Shown: one piece after another, positions 21,150 to 34,200 of the stretch
How the letters are laid out: each line of letters starts with the position of its first letter
Position numbering within the stretch: position 1 is the first letter of the stretch
NCBI RefSeq assembly: GCF_964355755.1
Contig: NC_092678.1
Location: 21,734,922 to 21,798,921 of the forward strand
Direction: 5' to 3'
DNA: 64,000 nucleotides
Source: Antedon mediterranea
Lineage: Eukaryota > Echinodermata > Crinoidea > Comatulida > Antedonidae
Translations under genes and position numbers: made by a program
Notes under the pieces: generated by a model
The model's input: only the letters and a program-made list of their open reading frames with translations
What the model was told of the DNA's origin: nothing
Database searches by the model: none

Positions 21150-22900
21150 TGTCACTACGAGTGTTTCGTTAATCATTGGTAGAATGTGCCAGTCATAACT
21201 TGTTTATATTTATGAGATACCAAACCAAGTTTCATGTTTTTTTTTGCAATATTGGCATATAATTTGCATATCATTCGCATACATGTTGGGAAAAACTACT
21301 GAAAATATTACATTTCACACTTTTATTTCTGACAACAACAAAATAAGCAATGTCGCCCTCTATATTTGTTCTCCGTTCTTACAATTTCAGTTTGCTCAGA
21401 ATGTAAACAGTGTAGTTGTAAACATTTTACCGTCTGCTAGCAAGGTTTCTTGCCGGGAAAATTTGGAAACGTATTTTTATTGAATCATTTAATTACACCA
21501 TTGTGATTTTCAAAGGTCACAGCTAATCTCTGTGGGAGTATTTATGTGAAATATGCATTATTTCAATGTAAGTATTTGTTATTTTTCGAGTGTAGTCGGT
21601 CGTGTTAGGCTAAGAGTAAGCTGATTCTTATTTAGATTCCGTTACTGTCTTGTTGGGGGCTGGTGTCCCAGTCGAAGATGGAATCGGTTGGGTGCTTGTG
21701 AACAATTTGGTTTAGGGCTTCGGAATGTCTCAGTAATAGTAGTGTAGAAGTTAGTGTTGGTAATGCTTTGTATTTTATTTATTTATTTTTATAGAAAAAA
21801 TGTAGTTAGAGGCTATACTATATGGTATTAATTTGTTACTCTTTAAGTCTTAGTATCAATTAATGCATTAAAATAATATAGGCATATCTATTAAACAAGA
21901 ATAGATTCCGGGGTTGGTTGCGTTCCACAGGGCCTAGACATAAAATTAGATACACCTCCATGATTGCTGCTGGCATACTATATATCCACGCTTTTTCATA
22001 TTTAAACATGAAATATTTCTTACAAAAAACGCTGCTCCCTTATTGACGTAACAGTTTTAAAGATATTGTCCCTCTGAAAAATATCTTTCATTTCAAATTT
22101 GTGTTTGAATGTGTCATTTTATTGACACATAATAGTTATTTTACCTGAAAAAATGTAATTTAATGCAAAAAATACTTAAATTGTCTGTCAGACAATGGTT
22201 TTTGAGTTATAATTAAACGTTTCTTTTCTTTTTTTATATGTGAACAAATATTATTTTTTTGTTACAGAGTTTGTGTTTCATATCAGTCACTTTAGTTTAT
22301 TTTATTGCTAAGGTCAAGTCTGGGGGTCACTTCATCATGCCTAGATACTTCATTCAAATGTGAAGTATCATCTGACAGGAATTATATAATATCATGGGAC
22401 TCATAAATACCACAAATGCTTTGGGATTTCTCATTCAACTGTTCCCAATCTTTCCCAGACATTTTTTAAATTACAGTTGAGTATACATTTTAGCAAAACT
22501 GTCAACCTTAGATATATAACTGCTGCTTTACTTTCGGTTTCTTAATGAGTCATCCTCCTGGGACGTAGCGGGCTAAAGCAGCAGCGTGAAAACCTTAAGA
22601 CATTGGTAAGAATAGAATCATACTCTCATTCAATAACTAAACATGTGCCTTTCTCTAGTCAACCTTTCGATTAAACATTAAGAAGTTTATCCTGTGAACA
22701 AAACACCAATTTTATAATAATTTTCAATAATAATATGCAATGATATACATTTAAAGATAGGCACATTTATTTATATTGGCAATGGGTTGTAGTTATTTAA
22801 AAAATATTAATATTATACAATATCTCCACGTATTCTTTAATAATGAGATGTATATTAATAATTTATCGAGAATAATCCTATGCTTGAATATTATCCCATC
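21150..22900. other. Intergenic, nothing recognised
   Basis: AT-rich. The 79-codon frame at 21244 has no recognisable domain. The segment near 22050-22075 (TATTGTCCCTCTGAAAAATA) resembles part of the repeat unit at 43190-44060. Confidence 0.5.
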
Positions 22901-22910
22901 CATAAAAGTT

Positions 22911-23051
22911 CTACACTATCAAACTTTATGTGACAAAAAAATGTGATGTGCCCATATATGGACATGATGATGTCATATCACTACCATATTTGGGTGTATC
23001 GCTACCATGATCACATCACACTTTTTTTGTCAAACTAGTTTTATAGTGTAG
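22911..23051. mobile_element. MITE of the TGATGTGCCCATAT family, complete copy
   Basis: CTACACTATCAAACTTT at the left and the reverse complement of TAGTTTTATAGTGTAG at the right form terminal inverted repeats of about 35 bp that run into GTGATG. The centre holds a near-palindromic ATGGACATGATGATGTCAT. Other copies lie at 1521, 29061 and 34398. Confidence 0.75.
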
Positions 23052-25560
23052 ACAGAGGCTAGACTTAATTTTAGACAGATTTATTATAATCTAAAGTATC
23101 TTTCTCAACCCGAATTTTCCCCAAATTTCCAGCCTACTGAACGTTCAAGTTCAAAAAACATTTATTTGTTCAATGTAGGTTCAAATGTATAATATTTTTG
23201 TATTTTGTTTTTTTTTTAGTATTTTAAACTATTTCTGGTGGTAGAAGGTCTTGCTCCTGAGCAATGATCATTTTGTGGCATCTTGCATTTAGCCTTGCAG
23301 CTGTTTTATTATCATTCAAGGTTTTTCAATAATAATCATAATTAGACACCTTGAACAACTTATGAATGAGTAATAGTAATTCATACAAACAATAGACCAT
23401 TTGTTTAAAGCTAGCTACTGGTTTAAAATTCCTTGTCTTTGAAAATCATAGGCGTGCTATAAATTGCACTCCTCAATACATTCAGGGGTGCTGTAGGTGT
23501 GCTGTTTGTGTGTGGAAGTTTACCAAATTATTAAGGCGTGTTGTAAATCGCAGTACTCCTCAAGGGCAGTTTAGGAGTGTGTTAGGTGAGTGATCGCACT
23601 TGCTTGCCTGAAATTAAAAGACAAGACCTGAATTTGTTATAGTTTTTATTGCCAATGCAATCCGAGTATACTGTAATCTCACCAACTATTAACTTTAAAC
23701 TGTGGTGTCCTTTTTGAGTCCTCCGTTCCTCCCTCCTCCCCTCCCACATCACATTTGTAAGGCATAAATGTTTATAACCCCCGTCCAAGTATTGACTCTT
23801 GCTTGCCAAAAACATATGCTGGAGGAATTTTTTTAAAGCAAAAAAACCCCCAAAGGTCACCTTGTGTCATTGGTAAAGAAATATATGGTATATTAAGGCA
23901 GCAGAAATGAGTTACAAAATATACATATTGGAATATACCGTATAATATCCACAAACAAATGAATTATTTATACTGTAATGACGGTAAAATATGGTATATT
24001 TTTATAAGACCCATTTCTGATGCCAAAAAAATACCATACGGACGGTATATTTCTGGCGGCAAAAACAGGGCCTATAAAGAAGACATATTATAAATAGAGA
24101 TCCAATAATATAATAAGAGATAAGATAATTTAATATAAGTTATAGTACTTTTTGACAAGCTACTGTATGTACAGAAGCCTACCCTTTAAATGCCAAAGTT
24201 ATTAGCATAAATGCAAATTAAAATGTGTCGTCTGGTTTTGTAATTTCAAAACTGTATTATTTTTATTGCTGTATAGAGTGAGTCAGCGGAATGAAATATT
24301 TTCTTATTTTATGAAAAATTTATCTGGAATATAATGAAATACATGAGCATGGCATGGTACACTTCTACGGAAAATGATATGCTTGCGCTTTGTTGCAATG
24401 TGTTTGATCTACGTCAAATTGTGCCTCAAGGTCTCGTATCTTAACAAAATACGTTAAATAGTATTGCGTCGTTGAATGCATTTTAATTTTGCATTGACCA
24501 TTACTCGTATTTGTCATAGTGTAAAAATTTATAATCATCTCTGAGGGATACTGTATGTTGTTATTGTGGTAATTTTAGAGTTGTTAACTGATCGTTGAAG
24601 AATTTTATTTATGAACATTGTAGTAGAAAATGTTGATATCGTAGACAAGATTTATGTTTTGAAAAATTCTGATTTTGTAGTTCAAATGTTGATATCAAAT
24701 ATTGATGTCATAGAACATGTTCAATCATAGAAAATATTATAACCCATTAATATTTATTGATCGTTTGTTGCTCCTGTTATTATTAACTGTATATAATTGT
24801 TCAAATAGTAAAAAAAACAGACTATGAAAAAATGCATAAATCTTGTTAGTATTCTCAGTTCGGTAGTAGGGAAATGCTAGAAAGCTGGTCTATTACTAAG
24901 TGTGGATCCTTCTCATTTCCAATACAATCTCACACATGTTCTTGTCTTGATACAAGAAAACTGAAATTGAAATTTGTTGAATGTACTGAACATATTCAAT
25001 ACTAGAACTAATAGCTGACCTTTTTGCTTTCAAACTATGATTATGATGTAATTTTAGACAGATTGAAAGTGGGCTTTTTCTTTGAAGCTTGTTTGAAACA
25101 TAGCCCATTCATTTCCATTTAAACTTATACCCTAAATAATTCTCAAAATTAATTAATTAACTTTAAGTAAAGTACTCTAGATTTTTTAAGTTTATAGTAA
25201 CAATCTCTTTTTGTACAGTAGGTAAAAACTCAATATGCATGCACTTTTGTCAAAGATATTTTCACGAATATTTCTTGTGTTGAACTCACTATAGCAATTT
25301 GAGTTTAAACATAGTAGCGTGGGCCTAATAGCTCATTATAACCCATCTATGATCATTGAACTAACACGGTGAACAGTAATATTCCATTTTTAAATTAGTA
25401 ACTGTATAGGCTTCTTGCCGTAATCAAACTGGCGTGGGATTATTGGAATATTGTTGCTGGTACACTAGCTGTTTGTCATTGTGTGGGTTGTGATATTTAA
25501 ATGCGAAATCAAAAGTAGTGAATTAAATTGATTAATTAAATGATACATGCCGGCAACTAG
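23052..25560. other. Intergenic, nothing recognised
   Basis: AT-rich sequence with short unsupported frames. Around 23935-24050 inverted ATATACCGT/ACGGTATAT motifs suggest an old palindromic repeat, but no boundaries can be set. Confidence 0.45.
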
Positions 25561-25574
25561 AGTACAAGATAGTA

Positions 25575-25920
25575 CTTATTGTGAAATTTATCTGTGGTGA
25601 TTTGACATTTACCACTATCTACTGTACTGTGATCTAGAGGTTGTAGGTTCGAGTCAGGCCAGAGGAAGTTTTATTTTGTGGATGCGTTGATTTTAAGTAA
25701 GTTTAGTGTCTAAAACTAAAGGTACTGTAAACTGTTAATTTGTCATAATTATCCTTAGATATGTAACCATATTTCTGCTTAACATCTAGTTATTGTATCT
25801 GTGGTGACATTTATACCGCCGTCTGTGGTATAGAGGTTGTAGGTTCGAGTCTTAAAAAGTTTATTTTCCCGATGCATTGATTTTTTATTTTACATCTTAG
25901 AATTGTAACCATACTTCTAC
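25575..25920 (+). repeat. Duplicated block carrying a Pol III B-box
   Basis: GAGGTTGTAGGTTCGAGTC occurs at about 25637-25655 and 25833-25851, each preceded by ATCTGTGGTGA and followed by GATGC.TTGATTTT. GGTTCGAGTC is a B-box match, so these are probably tRNA-derived SINE heads in tandem duplication (~196 bp apart). Confidence 0.5.
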
Positions 25921-25979
25921 TTAATATCAAAATTATTATTTATTATAAATGTGTAGTAGAACTCCTCCTTTCAGATACC

Positions 25980-26300
25980 ATATTTAGAGTTATCCCTATT
26001 AAGGGATACACCCCTACAGGTATTAAGGGATACACCCCTATTAAGGGACATACCCCTATTCAGAGGACACCCCTATTAAGGGCGACACCGCTATTCAGAG
26101 GAAACCCCTATTAGAGGACACACCCCAATTCAGAGGACACCCCTATTAAGGTAGAAACTTATATTCAGAGGACACCCCTATTCACAGGATACCTCTATTA
26201 AAGGCAGACACCCTATTCAGAGAACTTCCATATTAAGGAAGAGACCCATATTTTAAGGGAGACACTCCTATGGTACATTGTATTCAGGGGACACTTTTAC
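25980..26300. repeat. Short imperfect tandem repeat (about 20 bp, ACACCCCTATTAAGGG type)
   Basis: ACCCCTATTAAGGG and ACCCCTATTCAGAGGA alternate about fifteen times with degeneration toward the right end. No coding content. Confidence 0.8.
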
Positions 26301-27242
26301 ATGATAAGAATGAAATTCAATATATATCACTACAGCCAACCTTTATTCAATGGAAACCTCTATTTAGTATTAACATTTTCTTGTGTCCTTAACGTGTCCT
26401 TGTGGTTCTACTCTATAGTACAGTATATTAAATCTGACCAGTAAAAATTCAGAACCACAACATAAACCAACAATATCATTGTTCACTTATAGTTAGCAAC
26501 AGTGTAAGGATGTACAGTGAACAACGTGATGATGTTACAATAACTTAATATGTGGCTTTGTAATCAGCGATCAATTGCATCAATTGTAGCTTCTTGCCCG
26601 TGGCCAAATGATGATAATCTCGCAGATGGTATAATAATACAACATACAAAATTACAGGCTTTAACTTATAATATTGTGATTAGAATTAGTATGAACTGAC
26701 GCTTATAGGTTATGGCAACAAGTCATAAAAGCAGTTGAAGAAACATTTTATATTGGATCAATGCGAACAGAGCTTTAGTCTTCTTCCCCCATTTCCTATC
26801 CTTTATTACTGAATCTGAAACTATATGTATATTTATACATTGCAGAGGATGTAAAATAATATCAATCCAATCAAATTTGAACCATACCATGGAAGCTGCA
26901 GTGGTAAATAGTTTAGTACATGTCTGGCAGAAGATTTTAGGTTTGAATCTTGTTTGGGGTGGCCTTTTTTTTCTTGATTTTCTTGTCTTCACCATTTATA
27001 CATTTTTTTGATTTCCAGTTCAGTGCAATGTTTATAGTTTCTCTATGTCTGTTAAGTTATAATCATCACGAATGCTAAATGTCTTGTGACATAGCGCTCT
27101 TAACAAACCTTCTCCAATCAGAGTGATTATTGGCCTAAGTGTGCATAGACTCACTGTATCTATTTTTCTTTTCTTATCATTTTCTAAAATTTTTATCCAT
27201 GTGGTTTGGGGTCTTCTTCATGGTCTCTTGATTTTCTGATTG

Positions 27243-27533
27243 ATTTGGATAGAGCTCTTTGCGGACTATAAACCGTAGGTCCAGTGTATGCATATTGCTT
27301 GTGTGCACTTTAAAGAATCTAGTACATCTTTCGAGACGAGTAGGGGGTTACCACGGTGTACTAGTTCACACACACACACTGTCGTGGACAGACGTAATGG
27401 CGGCGTAGTTGGCTGCCGATGACACAATGTGACCCTTAGTGGAGAAGAATGTTGTTGAAAAGGTGTAACATTAAAGTCCACAGCGCTCTGATCTTCATGA
27501 AATAGCGCTATATAAATGTCGTATTACATTACA
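27243..27533 (+). mobile_element. tRNA-type SINE, copy A (5' truncated)
   Basis: The body sequence ACTATAAACCGTAGGTCCAG, CACTTTAAAGAA and GAGTAGGGGGTTACC is shared with copies at 30345, 32889 and 34825. The tail AGCGCTATATAAATG is a common SINE/LINE 3' end. The tRNA head is missing here. A MITE abuts its 3' end. Confidence 0.7.
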
Positions 27534-27535
27534 TA

Positions 27536-27681
27536 TGGCGCGCCAAGCTTTCATTTATTCAAGCAATAGAGATATCTTAGTTTTAAATAGAGATAAATCT
27601 TACTTTTAAATAGAGATATCTCTATCTTAGTTTAAAACTAAGATATCTTTGTTTCCGAATAAATGACAGCTTGGCGTGCCA
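27536..27681. mobile_element. ~146-bp MITE flanked by TA
   Basis: TGGCGCGCCAAGCT...CATTTATTC at the left is matched by the reverse complement of GAATAAATGACAGCTTGGCG at the right. The interior is itself palindromic (GATATCTTAGTTTTAAA). TA on both sides would fit a mariner-type target duplication, though TA is too short to be decisive. Confidence 0.65.
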
Positions 27682-28335
27682 TAGACATTAAGAGTCTAGA
27701 CGAAGAAGGTGTCCACACCATGTCAAGCATCTTCTAATTATCACTGTGCTCCACATTTTCTTGTTTATGCTGTTTATAATCTATATTTGTTACTATAGTT
27801 GGCCATATGATTAGTTATAACATTGTAAAATATGTATTAATATTTTTAATATTGATATTCAATATAAATACTGTAACACTTTAAAACATTCACCAGTTAT
27901 TATTATTATTATTTCCTGTCTATTGTAAAAATTATATTAAATTTAGAATATTTAATATTTTCGCAATGCGGTTTGTAATGCTATTTAAAATGCTGGATAA
28001 TAAGATAATAAAAAAATAATCACTTGTCCAAAAAACACTAAATCCTCTTGGACAGGTCTATTTTATTCAGAGGGAGTTGACATTTTAATTAATGATAGTA
28101 CAGTATAGAATATAGATTTTTTTAAATGTATCGTTGTACCATAAACTAATAATACTGTAAATACTATTTCTTGTATAAGAGGTAAAAAAAAAATCAAATA
28201 TTCTAGGAGCGAGTCGTCGATACGTTGACAGGCATATTTAATACAGGATATTTAAAGTATTTAAGGCAATAAAATATTTTTAATTTGTAAATATATTAAT
28301 AAATTACATCCCCGTATAAAATATTATTGTCTATT

Positions 28336-28410
28336 TCGTGCCTAGCTTACCTGGATAAACCGACAATAGCCTTTCTCCTTGAAGAGCGAGATATACCTCG
28401 AAAAGTAGAA
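28336..28410 (+). repeat. CGTGCCTAGCTTACCTGG dispersed repeat
   Basis: CGTGCCTAGCTTACCTGGAT followed by AAACCGACAATAGCC and GAAGAGCGAGATATACC. The same string recurs near 36116-36450 (tandem), 38437-38500 and 44490-44535. Confidence 0.6.
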
Positions 28411-29060
28411 ATTTTCTTATGTTCTTTAAACAAATGATTTTTCAAACAAATATAATTTTACTAGATTTAGAAACTCCATTCTATGCAGCCTAAACTATCC
28501 AATTTACACATGGTATAGGGCTTCTTGTGTGATCAGTAATAACTCTTAAATCTCGATACAATTCAATCTGATGTACCTCTGATAAACCCCTAAAAGTACT
28601 ATACATCTGAAGGTAATTTTACCTCCGATATATTTCAGAATGTAATATTAAATCAGTTGGTTATTATCTATGTATTTTTTTGTGTTTTTAAACAAAGAAC
28701 AAGCTAAACCGCAATGTAACTTCAACACACCACAATTTATACTCCGAAAAAGAGTGTGTGTCTTAACAAAGTTAAATAATATTAATATTTGTGTCAGTTT
28801 GTGGTAGATATTAAATTATTGATTATGAATATATTATCAAATTAATGTCGGTTGACATCCAAAATAGTTCAGTAACCTTTAATACAGATAAAATTACACA
28901 GCAGCTCCTTGTCAATATGGCCTATTGTTGTGTATTCATTTTTATTGGTTATATCACATAATTGATGGTAAGAATAAAAATAAAGGTCACTGGTACGTTG
29001 AGTCATTATGCCGCGAAATATGCTTGTTGTTACGTGTGGCAAAGCTGAAATAGAGTTTGT

Positions 29061-29190
29061 CTGCTTTCTACTCTAATGTGATGTGCCCATATACGGACAT
29101 GATGATGTCATACCACCACCCTATTTGGACATATCACTACCGTATTTTGGCACATCGCACTTTTTTTGTTGTGTACACATAGCTTTAATA
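29061..29190. mobile_element. MITE of the TGATGTGCCCATAT family
   Basis: AATGTGATGTGCCCATATAC...GACATGATGATGTCATACC followed by a CATCGCACTTTTTTTGTT arm matches the complete copy at 22911. The terminal repeats are decayed. Confidence 0.65.
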
Positions 29191-30344
29191 CAGCTGGTAT
29201 GCAACAATATTATAATGTCAATATTGTAAGTGTAAATATATTTTGTAGCACTTGATTGTCTGTTATTAAAGTAAATATTGCAAAGTGTAAATATAATTTG
29301 TGCACTCAATTGTCTGTTTAATAGTTTTAAAGTACCGTAATAAATTTATTGAATTTCTTGATTATTCTCCTTCGCTGAACAAATTAAAGGCAGTAATTAT
29401 GCGATTTCAAGATTTCTTGGAACAGATAGCCAGAACTAAAACAAGTAAATACATTAGGCCTAAAAAAGTTGTCAATTTGTTAAATAAATAGGCCTATAGT
29501 GTTGCCCAGATTTTGTTCTTATTTGATTTTGGGTAATTCTTCTAAAATATCTGGACCAAAACAGAACATTGCTTTAAAAAAATTACTAATATTTTCAACA
29601 AATTATTTTATATTTACCAACAAAATTTAAATCCGACCCAAGATTTTCTCAAATTATTTTGACTTACTGTATTTGGATTATTTGGATAAACCAATAACAG
29701 CCTTTGTCTTCAATGATATTGATAAAAATAAATACAGATTTGTTGAACAACCCTATCCACTAATGGTACAGTCCATGAACCTTAGCATTTATAGTAGGTT
29801 TTCTTTCCATTTAAATTAAAGTTCTTTCAAGTAATGTTATTAAAATATTCATTTGAATGAAAATTTAGATATCGAGAATGAGTTAATATATGCAAATGAC
29901 GTTGTCCTGCGGCTGTATGCGAAAAACTGTCAGAAAAAATCCGGTGGATTGTTTCAATGTTGACGTTAATGGCGTGTCCCATATGTTAATAGTCGTCGAT
30001 CACAAGTCGATGAATTGGTTAATTTGCAATTCACATCTGTGACTACAGTGTTTTAATTTCATGGTCTAAAATTGTATTTTCATGATGATTCTTTTGTTCT
30101 CTTTTGCTTTAGCTGTACTGTAAATTGTCTAAATTAAAAACATTTACAGTAGGGATAAATTTTAAATAGAGATCAATTTAGAAATGTGTTTTTTTTTATC
30201 TGGTTTTTGTTGATTGCTTGTTTGATGATAAATTCATTTAATGAAAGCCGACTGTAGGAATTAATCAATGTGAAATCCTGTAGTACAATATTTTAGAAAA
30301 AAATTATTTGTTATTTCTTGATTACAAGGATCTCAAATTCTTTC

Positions 30345-30735
30345 TACTGAATTGAACAGTGTGTTGGCTTGCCATAATCATAGTCAAACAATGGTCTCAT
30401 TTATACAAAGGGCACAGGTTCAATCTCTCCTCGACCATACTGTAGTTCTGGTGGTAGAACAATTCTTGGATAAGGACTTAAAACTAGAGATCCAGTGTAC
30501 ACATCTGGCTTGTGAGCACTTTAAAGAACCCAGTGCATCCTTCACAAAAGTAGGGGTTACCCTGGAGTCTACTGTATCTCAGGCCCTGTTGTGGAGAGAA
30601 AAATGAGTGCCGTTTTGACAAAAGTTCCACACGAAGGGAACACTATGGGTGATTAAATTTCTTATATGTGATATCATAGTCCACTGCGCTTTGTATGTAC
30701 AGTATAGTATGAAGTGCATTTAATATATGGAATAC
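30345..30735 (+). mobile_element. tRNA-type SINE, copy B
   Basis: A degraded tRNA head with B-box GGTTCAATCTC at ~30418 is followed by CTGGTGGTAGAACAA, CACTTTAAAGAACCCAGT and GTAGGGGTTACC, as in the copy at 32889. The 84-codon frame starting at 30352 is a by-product. The repeat ends about 40 bp before the splice acceptor of the sarcospan-like exon. Confidence 0.65.
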
Positions 30736-30776
30736 AAATCTGTTGTGAAACTCACAGATTTCTCTTTACTTTACAG

Positions 30777-31243
30777 ATAATGTTGAAATAGCCAACGCTT
30801 GGGAATTGAAATATAAACTTTTAAATATGTATGACAAAGTTGCACCTGACTGCAATGAGTCGAACAGTTCACGGTCAACAGGACCGTTGTCGCTTCCGCA
30901 CTTATCCAAAAGTTCCCGGAGTTCCAGTTCTCCGGAGTTACGATTTTCCCCGGAAGTTACAACGAATCCTTTGATGCCTGCTCCAACGGAGACAACACCG
31001 CCACCACCTCAAACCAACTGCTCAACGTCAAGCAGTGCACATCAAATGCATGAGCCTTTAAAAAGAACTTCAACTTCGTCAGGGACGGACAAAAAATACG
31101 ACCTACGTTGTTGCACGCTTCCTGTTTGTATTGTGACTCTTCAGATTCTATTAGGATTTATAATTACGACTTTTGGAATTGTGATGTTGCTAATGACGCC
31201 CTCTATAAAACACAGAGATGCACCTTATTGGGCTGGAGTCCTG
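30777..31243 (+). CDS. SSPN: Sarcospan-like gene, first coding exon
   Basis: Acceptor CTTTACTTTACAG precedes 30777. The chosen ATG is at 30827 (MYDKV), and a three-codon upstream ORF starts at 30780. Donor GTAAGT follows 31243. The exon encodes the Ser/Pro-rich N-terminus, TM1 and the start of TM2. Because an acceptor precedes it, at least one upstream exon exists. Confidence 0.8.
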
Positions 31244-34200
31244 GTAAGTACAGTATTTCATAAAAAGATGTACCGTAACTAAGTAAAAATGTGATGTTTG
31301 TAATCTATAAAAGTAAACCATTACCTGGATAAACCAACATTCCCCTTAACTTTCCCTCTGAAATTTTTGAAATCGTTGAACTTCCCTCTAATAAGTGGTA
31401 TCGTCCGTAGACCAATCATGTTGGCGACCACCTTTATTAACAATTTTAATCAAATAAAATGACTTTTTATGTGATTATGAAATTGAGTTTTCAAAAAACA
31501 TTATCATGTATTTTAACGGAAGATTATACTCAGAAATGGCATTTATAATCAACTCAATCCTTGGAAGTTGACGCGTACTTATGTAACGACGTTGGCTAAG
31601 TAACTTTTGATTTGTATATTTACATTCATACAATATAATTTTCTTGAGGTCAATCACTGATATTGATTTGTGTATGTAGATATAGTTTATAGGTAATTAA
31701 AGAGTAGTTGGCTCAATTATTTTGGCTTTGTGTAGAGGTGTGTTTGTAAATTTAACAATCTACAGGTAATTGTAATAATCTGTTTTTGAAAATGTTTGTA
31801 GACGTTTATGCTACTGTAGATAGTTAATAGTAATACTCAACACTATTGCAGCATGAAATAGAAATGTTAAAGCCCCATTCCCTACGTTTTTTAGATCTAA
31901 TTTAAGATCACAAACTATATTTAATGTAAAAATAATACTATATGGTCCTATTGCGATAACTTTTTTCGTCTTTAAACGGTTAAAAATGTGAAAAATAAGT
32001 CGATTCTAATAATTATAGCGGCCCGCTATAAATCCCAAAATGCATTGCGCGCGGATTGATATTTTTGTTTTTCACCTGTAATTCGCCCACTTTTCGATCG
32101 ATCGATCGTGAGGCCAAAACAAATGGAAGACTCCTAACCTTTCAGCGAAAATACCGGGTTTTCCCCAATTTGTATCAACGGAGTCTGGCAAAAATAGAAA
32201 GACAATTAATGCAGCAACTATACAACGTCAGGCTAGGTATATAGCTCGCGTACGATGTTCGTACGTTACCGATGTTTACCAGCTAGGCCTACAAAACTAA
32301 GCCTAGCTAGGCTAGGCCTAAGACCGTCCACGAGAGGTCGATCGCCGCGAGCTACTTAGGTAGAGCATTGTTTCTCACTTTTTGTCATAATTTACCATAA
32401 AACGTACATTTAAGACAAGGAATGACATGGTTTAATGTTTTTAAAGTGATATATATGTATTATTTTCCAAAAAACGTCCAAAATTGCAGGGAAGGGGTCT
32501 TTAAGCATTTTTTGTTGTACTATTTAAATTTAGTACTATCCAGGAAATTTGGTTCAATATGAATTTTGAGTAGAACATGGAAAAGGAAAACATAGTTTTG
32601 TAGTGCATTTTTTGCTATACTTTGGTGAATATGCATCTTAGCAAGATGTAGCATTTGGCTAGCTATACTATTCCCTGACATACAGTAGTTTTGTAGTGCA
32701 TTTTTTGCTGCACTGTGATAATGCTTCCTAGCAATCAAGTGTACTGTAGTATTTGGCTACATGCTATACCGGTGACAACGTTCCCTGGCTCCTTATTGTT
32801 TTATTATTATTTATCTCTAGATCTTCTATCTGGATAGATTCAATAAACGATATGTGGTGATACAATTCAAATTCAATTTAAGTCAAACTTATTCACTGAG
32901 TGAGTCATATGGCCGAGCGGTTAAGGCAGGGGCGCCGTTTACCGTACCTAAAGAGCCAACAACAACATCGGCAAGGGTTCGAGGCCGACTCGCTCCTAGT
33001 TCTGGTGGTGGAACAAGTCTTCTCGGATAAGGACTATAAACCGTAGGTCCAGTGTACACAGTTATAACCTGTGTGTACTTTAAAGAAACCCAGTTCATTA
33101 TTCGAAAAAGAGTAGGGGGTTACCCCGGTGAACTGGTTCACACAATAGCCCCTGTATCAGGGGGATTACCACCTATCTGATAGGACAGTGATTAATTCAC
33201 TATTGGTAATCCTTGGCCACATTGCCTAAAGACATAAAATAAAAAAAAAATAAAAAAAACCTTCCCTTAATAGGAGAAACGTAATAAAACAGTATATTGT
33301 ACAATTTAAAAAAACACATTGATTTGATTTAAAATTCACATGGTCTATAGCAAAAGAAAGTCAAAATGGTTAATTAGAAAACAAATTTATAAAATATCAA
33401 AATCATATCATTGTGAAAAATTGCAGACTTAACGCTACAGTATAATACTCTAGATTGACACACAGTAGGTTAGTTTTAAATAAATTCTTGGGATCACAAA
33501 CTGGTTTTTTTTTGCAAAACATACCTGGATATTTAACCAACATTTAGTCTTTCTCCCTCATTTAGATTTCAATCTTCTTGTAGTGTATTTCTAAATTCTG
33601 GTCTGGATTTGCTCTGTAGACCATTGTACACTTTGTACCATACATTACTCTAGTCAACTATCACAATAAAGGACTCCGTGAAAACCGGAAACTCTCCCAA
33701 CACCCAAATTCATTTATACTATTAAAAACACATTCCAAATACTAGACTTTCCGAAAAAACCAAGCCCAAAGGTGTTTGGTATTGGTAGAGTTGTATATAT
33801 TGATTTATATAGGAAATTTAAGTTACTGTATAATGTACAGTTGTTATTAAATAGCCTTGTTTCTGATAATGTATTTTGGTTTATTGATTATGCTTGTTCA
33901 AGATCGACGATTTCATCTCATAATTGTACATTGACGTGTTGACATAAAGCCCCTTAGGATCAAGGACAAACGCTAAATGAAAATATTACAGTTATATGAA
34001 GCGTGATGATACAATTAATATAATAACCTGCAGTTATTAATATGTGAACCACTGCAGTTAGTATACTAAACCTGCAGTTATTAATATGTGAACCACTGCA
34101 GTTAGTATACTAACCTGCAGTTATTAATATGTGAACCACTGCAGTTAGTATACTAACCTACAGTTATTAATATGTGAACCACTGCAGTTAATATACTAAA

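Larger units (their letters stand above)
27690..30340. other. Upstream flank of the sarcospan-like gene
   Basis: No coding exon recognised. One copy of a CGTGCCTAGCTTACCTGG repeat is at 28336-28410 and a MITE at 29061-29190. Any non-coding first exon of the sarcospan-like gene should lie somewhere here or further upstream, but I cannot place it. Confidence 0.4.

Noticed and set aside
30352-30606. 84-codon frame as an upstream sarcospan exon
   Set aside because: The sequence is SINE body shared with copies at 27243 and 32889.
32889-32990. Functional tRNA gene
   Set aside because: A and B boxes and an acceptor-like stem exist, but the anticodon region does not fold properly and the sequence continues into a SINE body.
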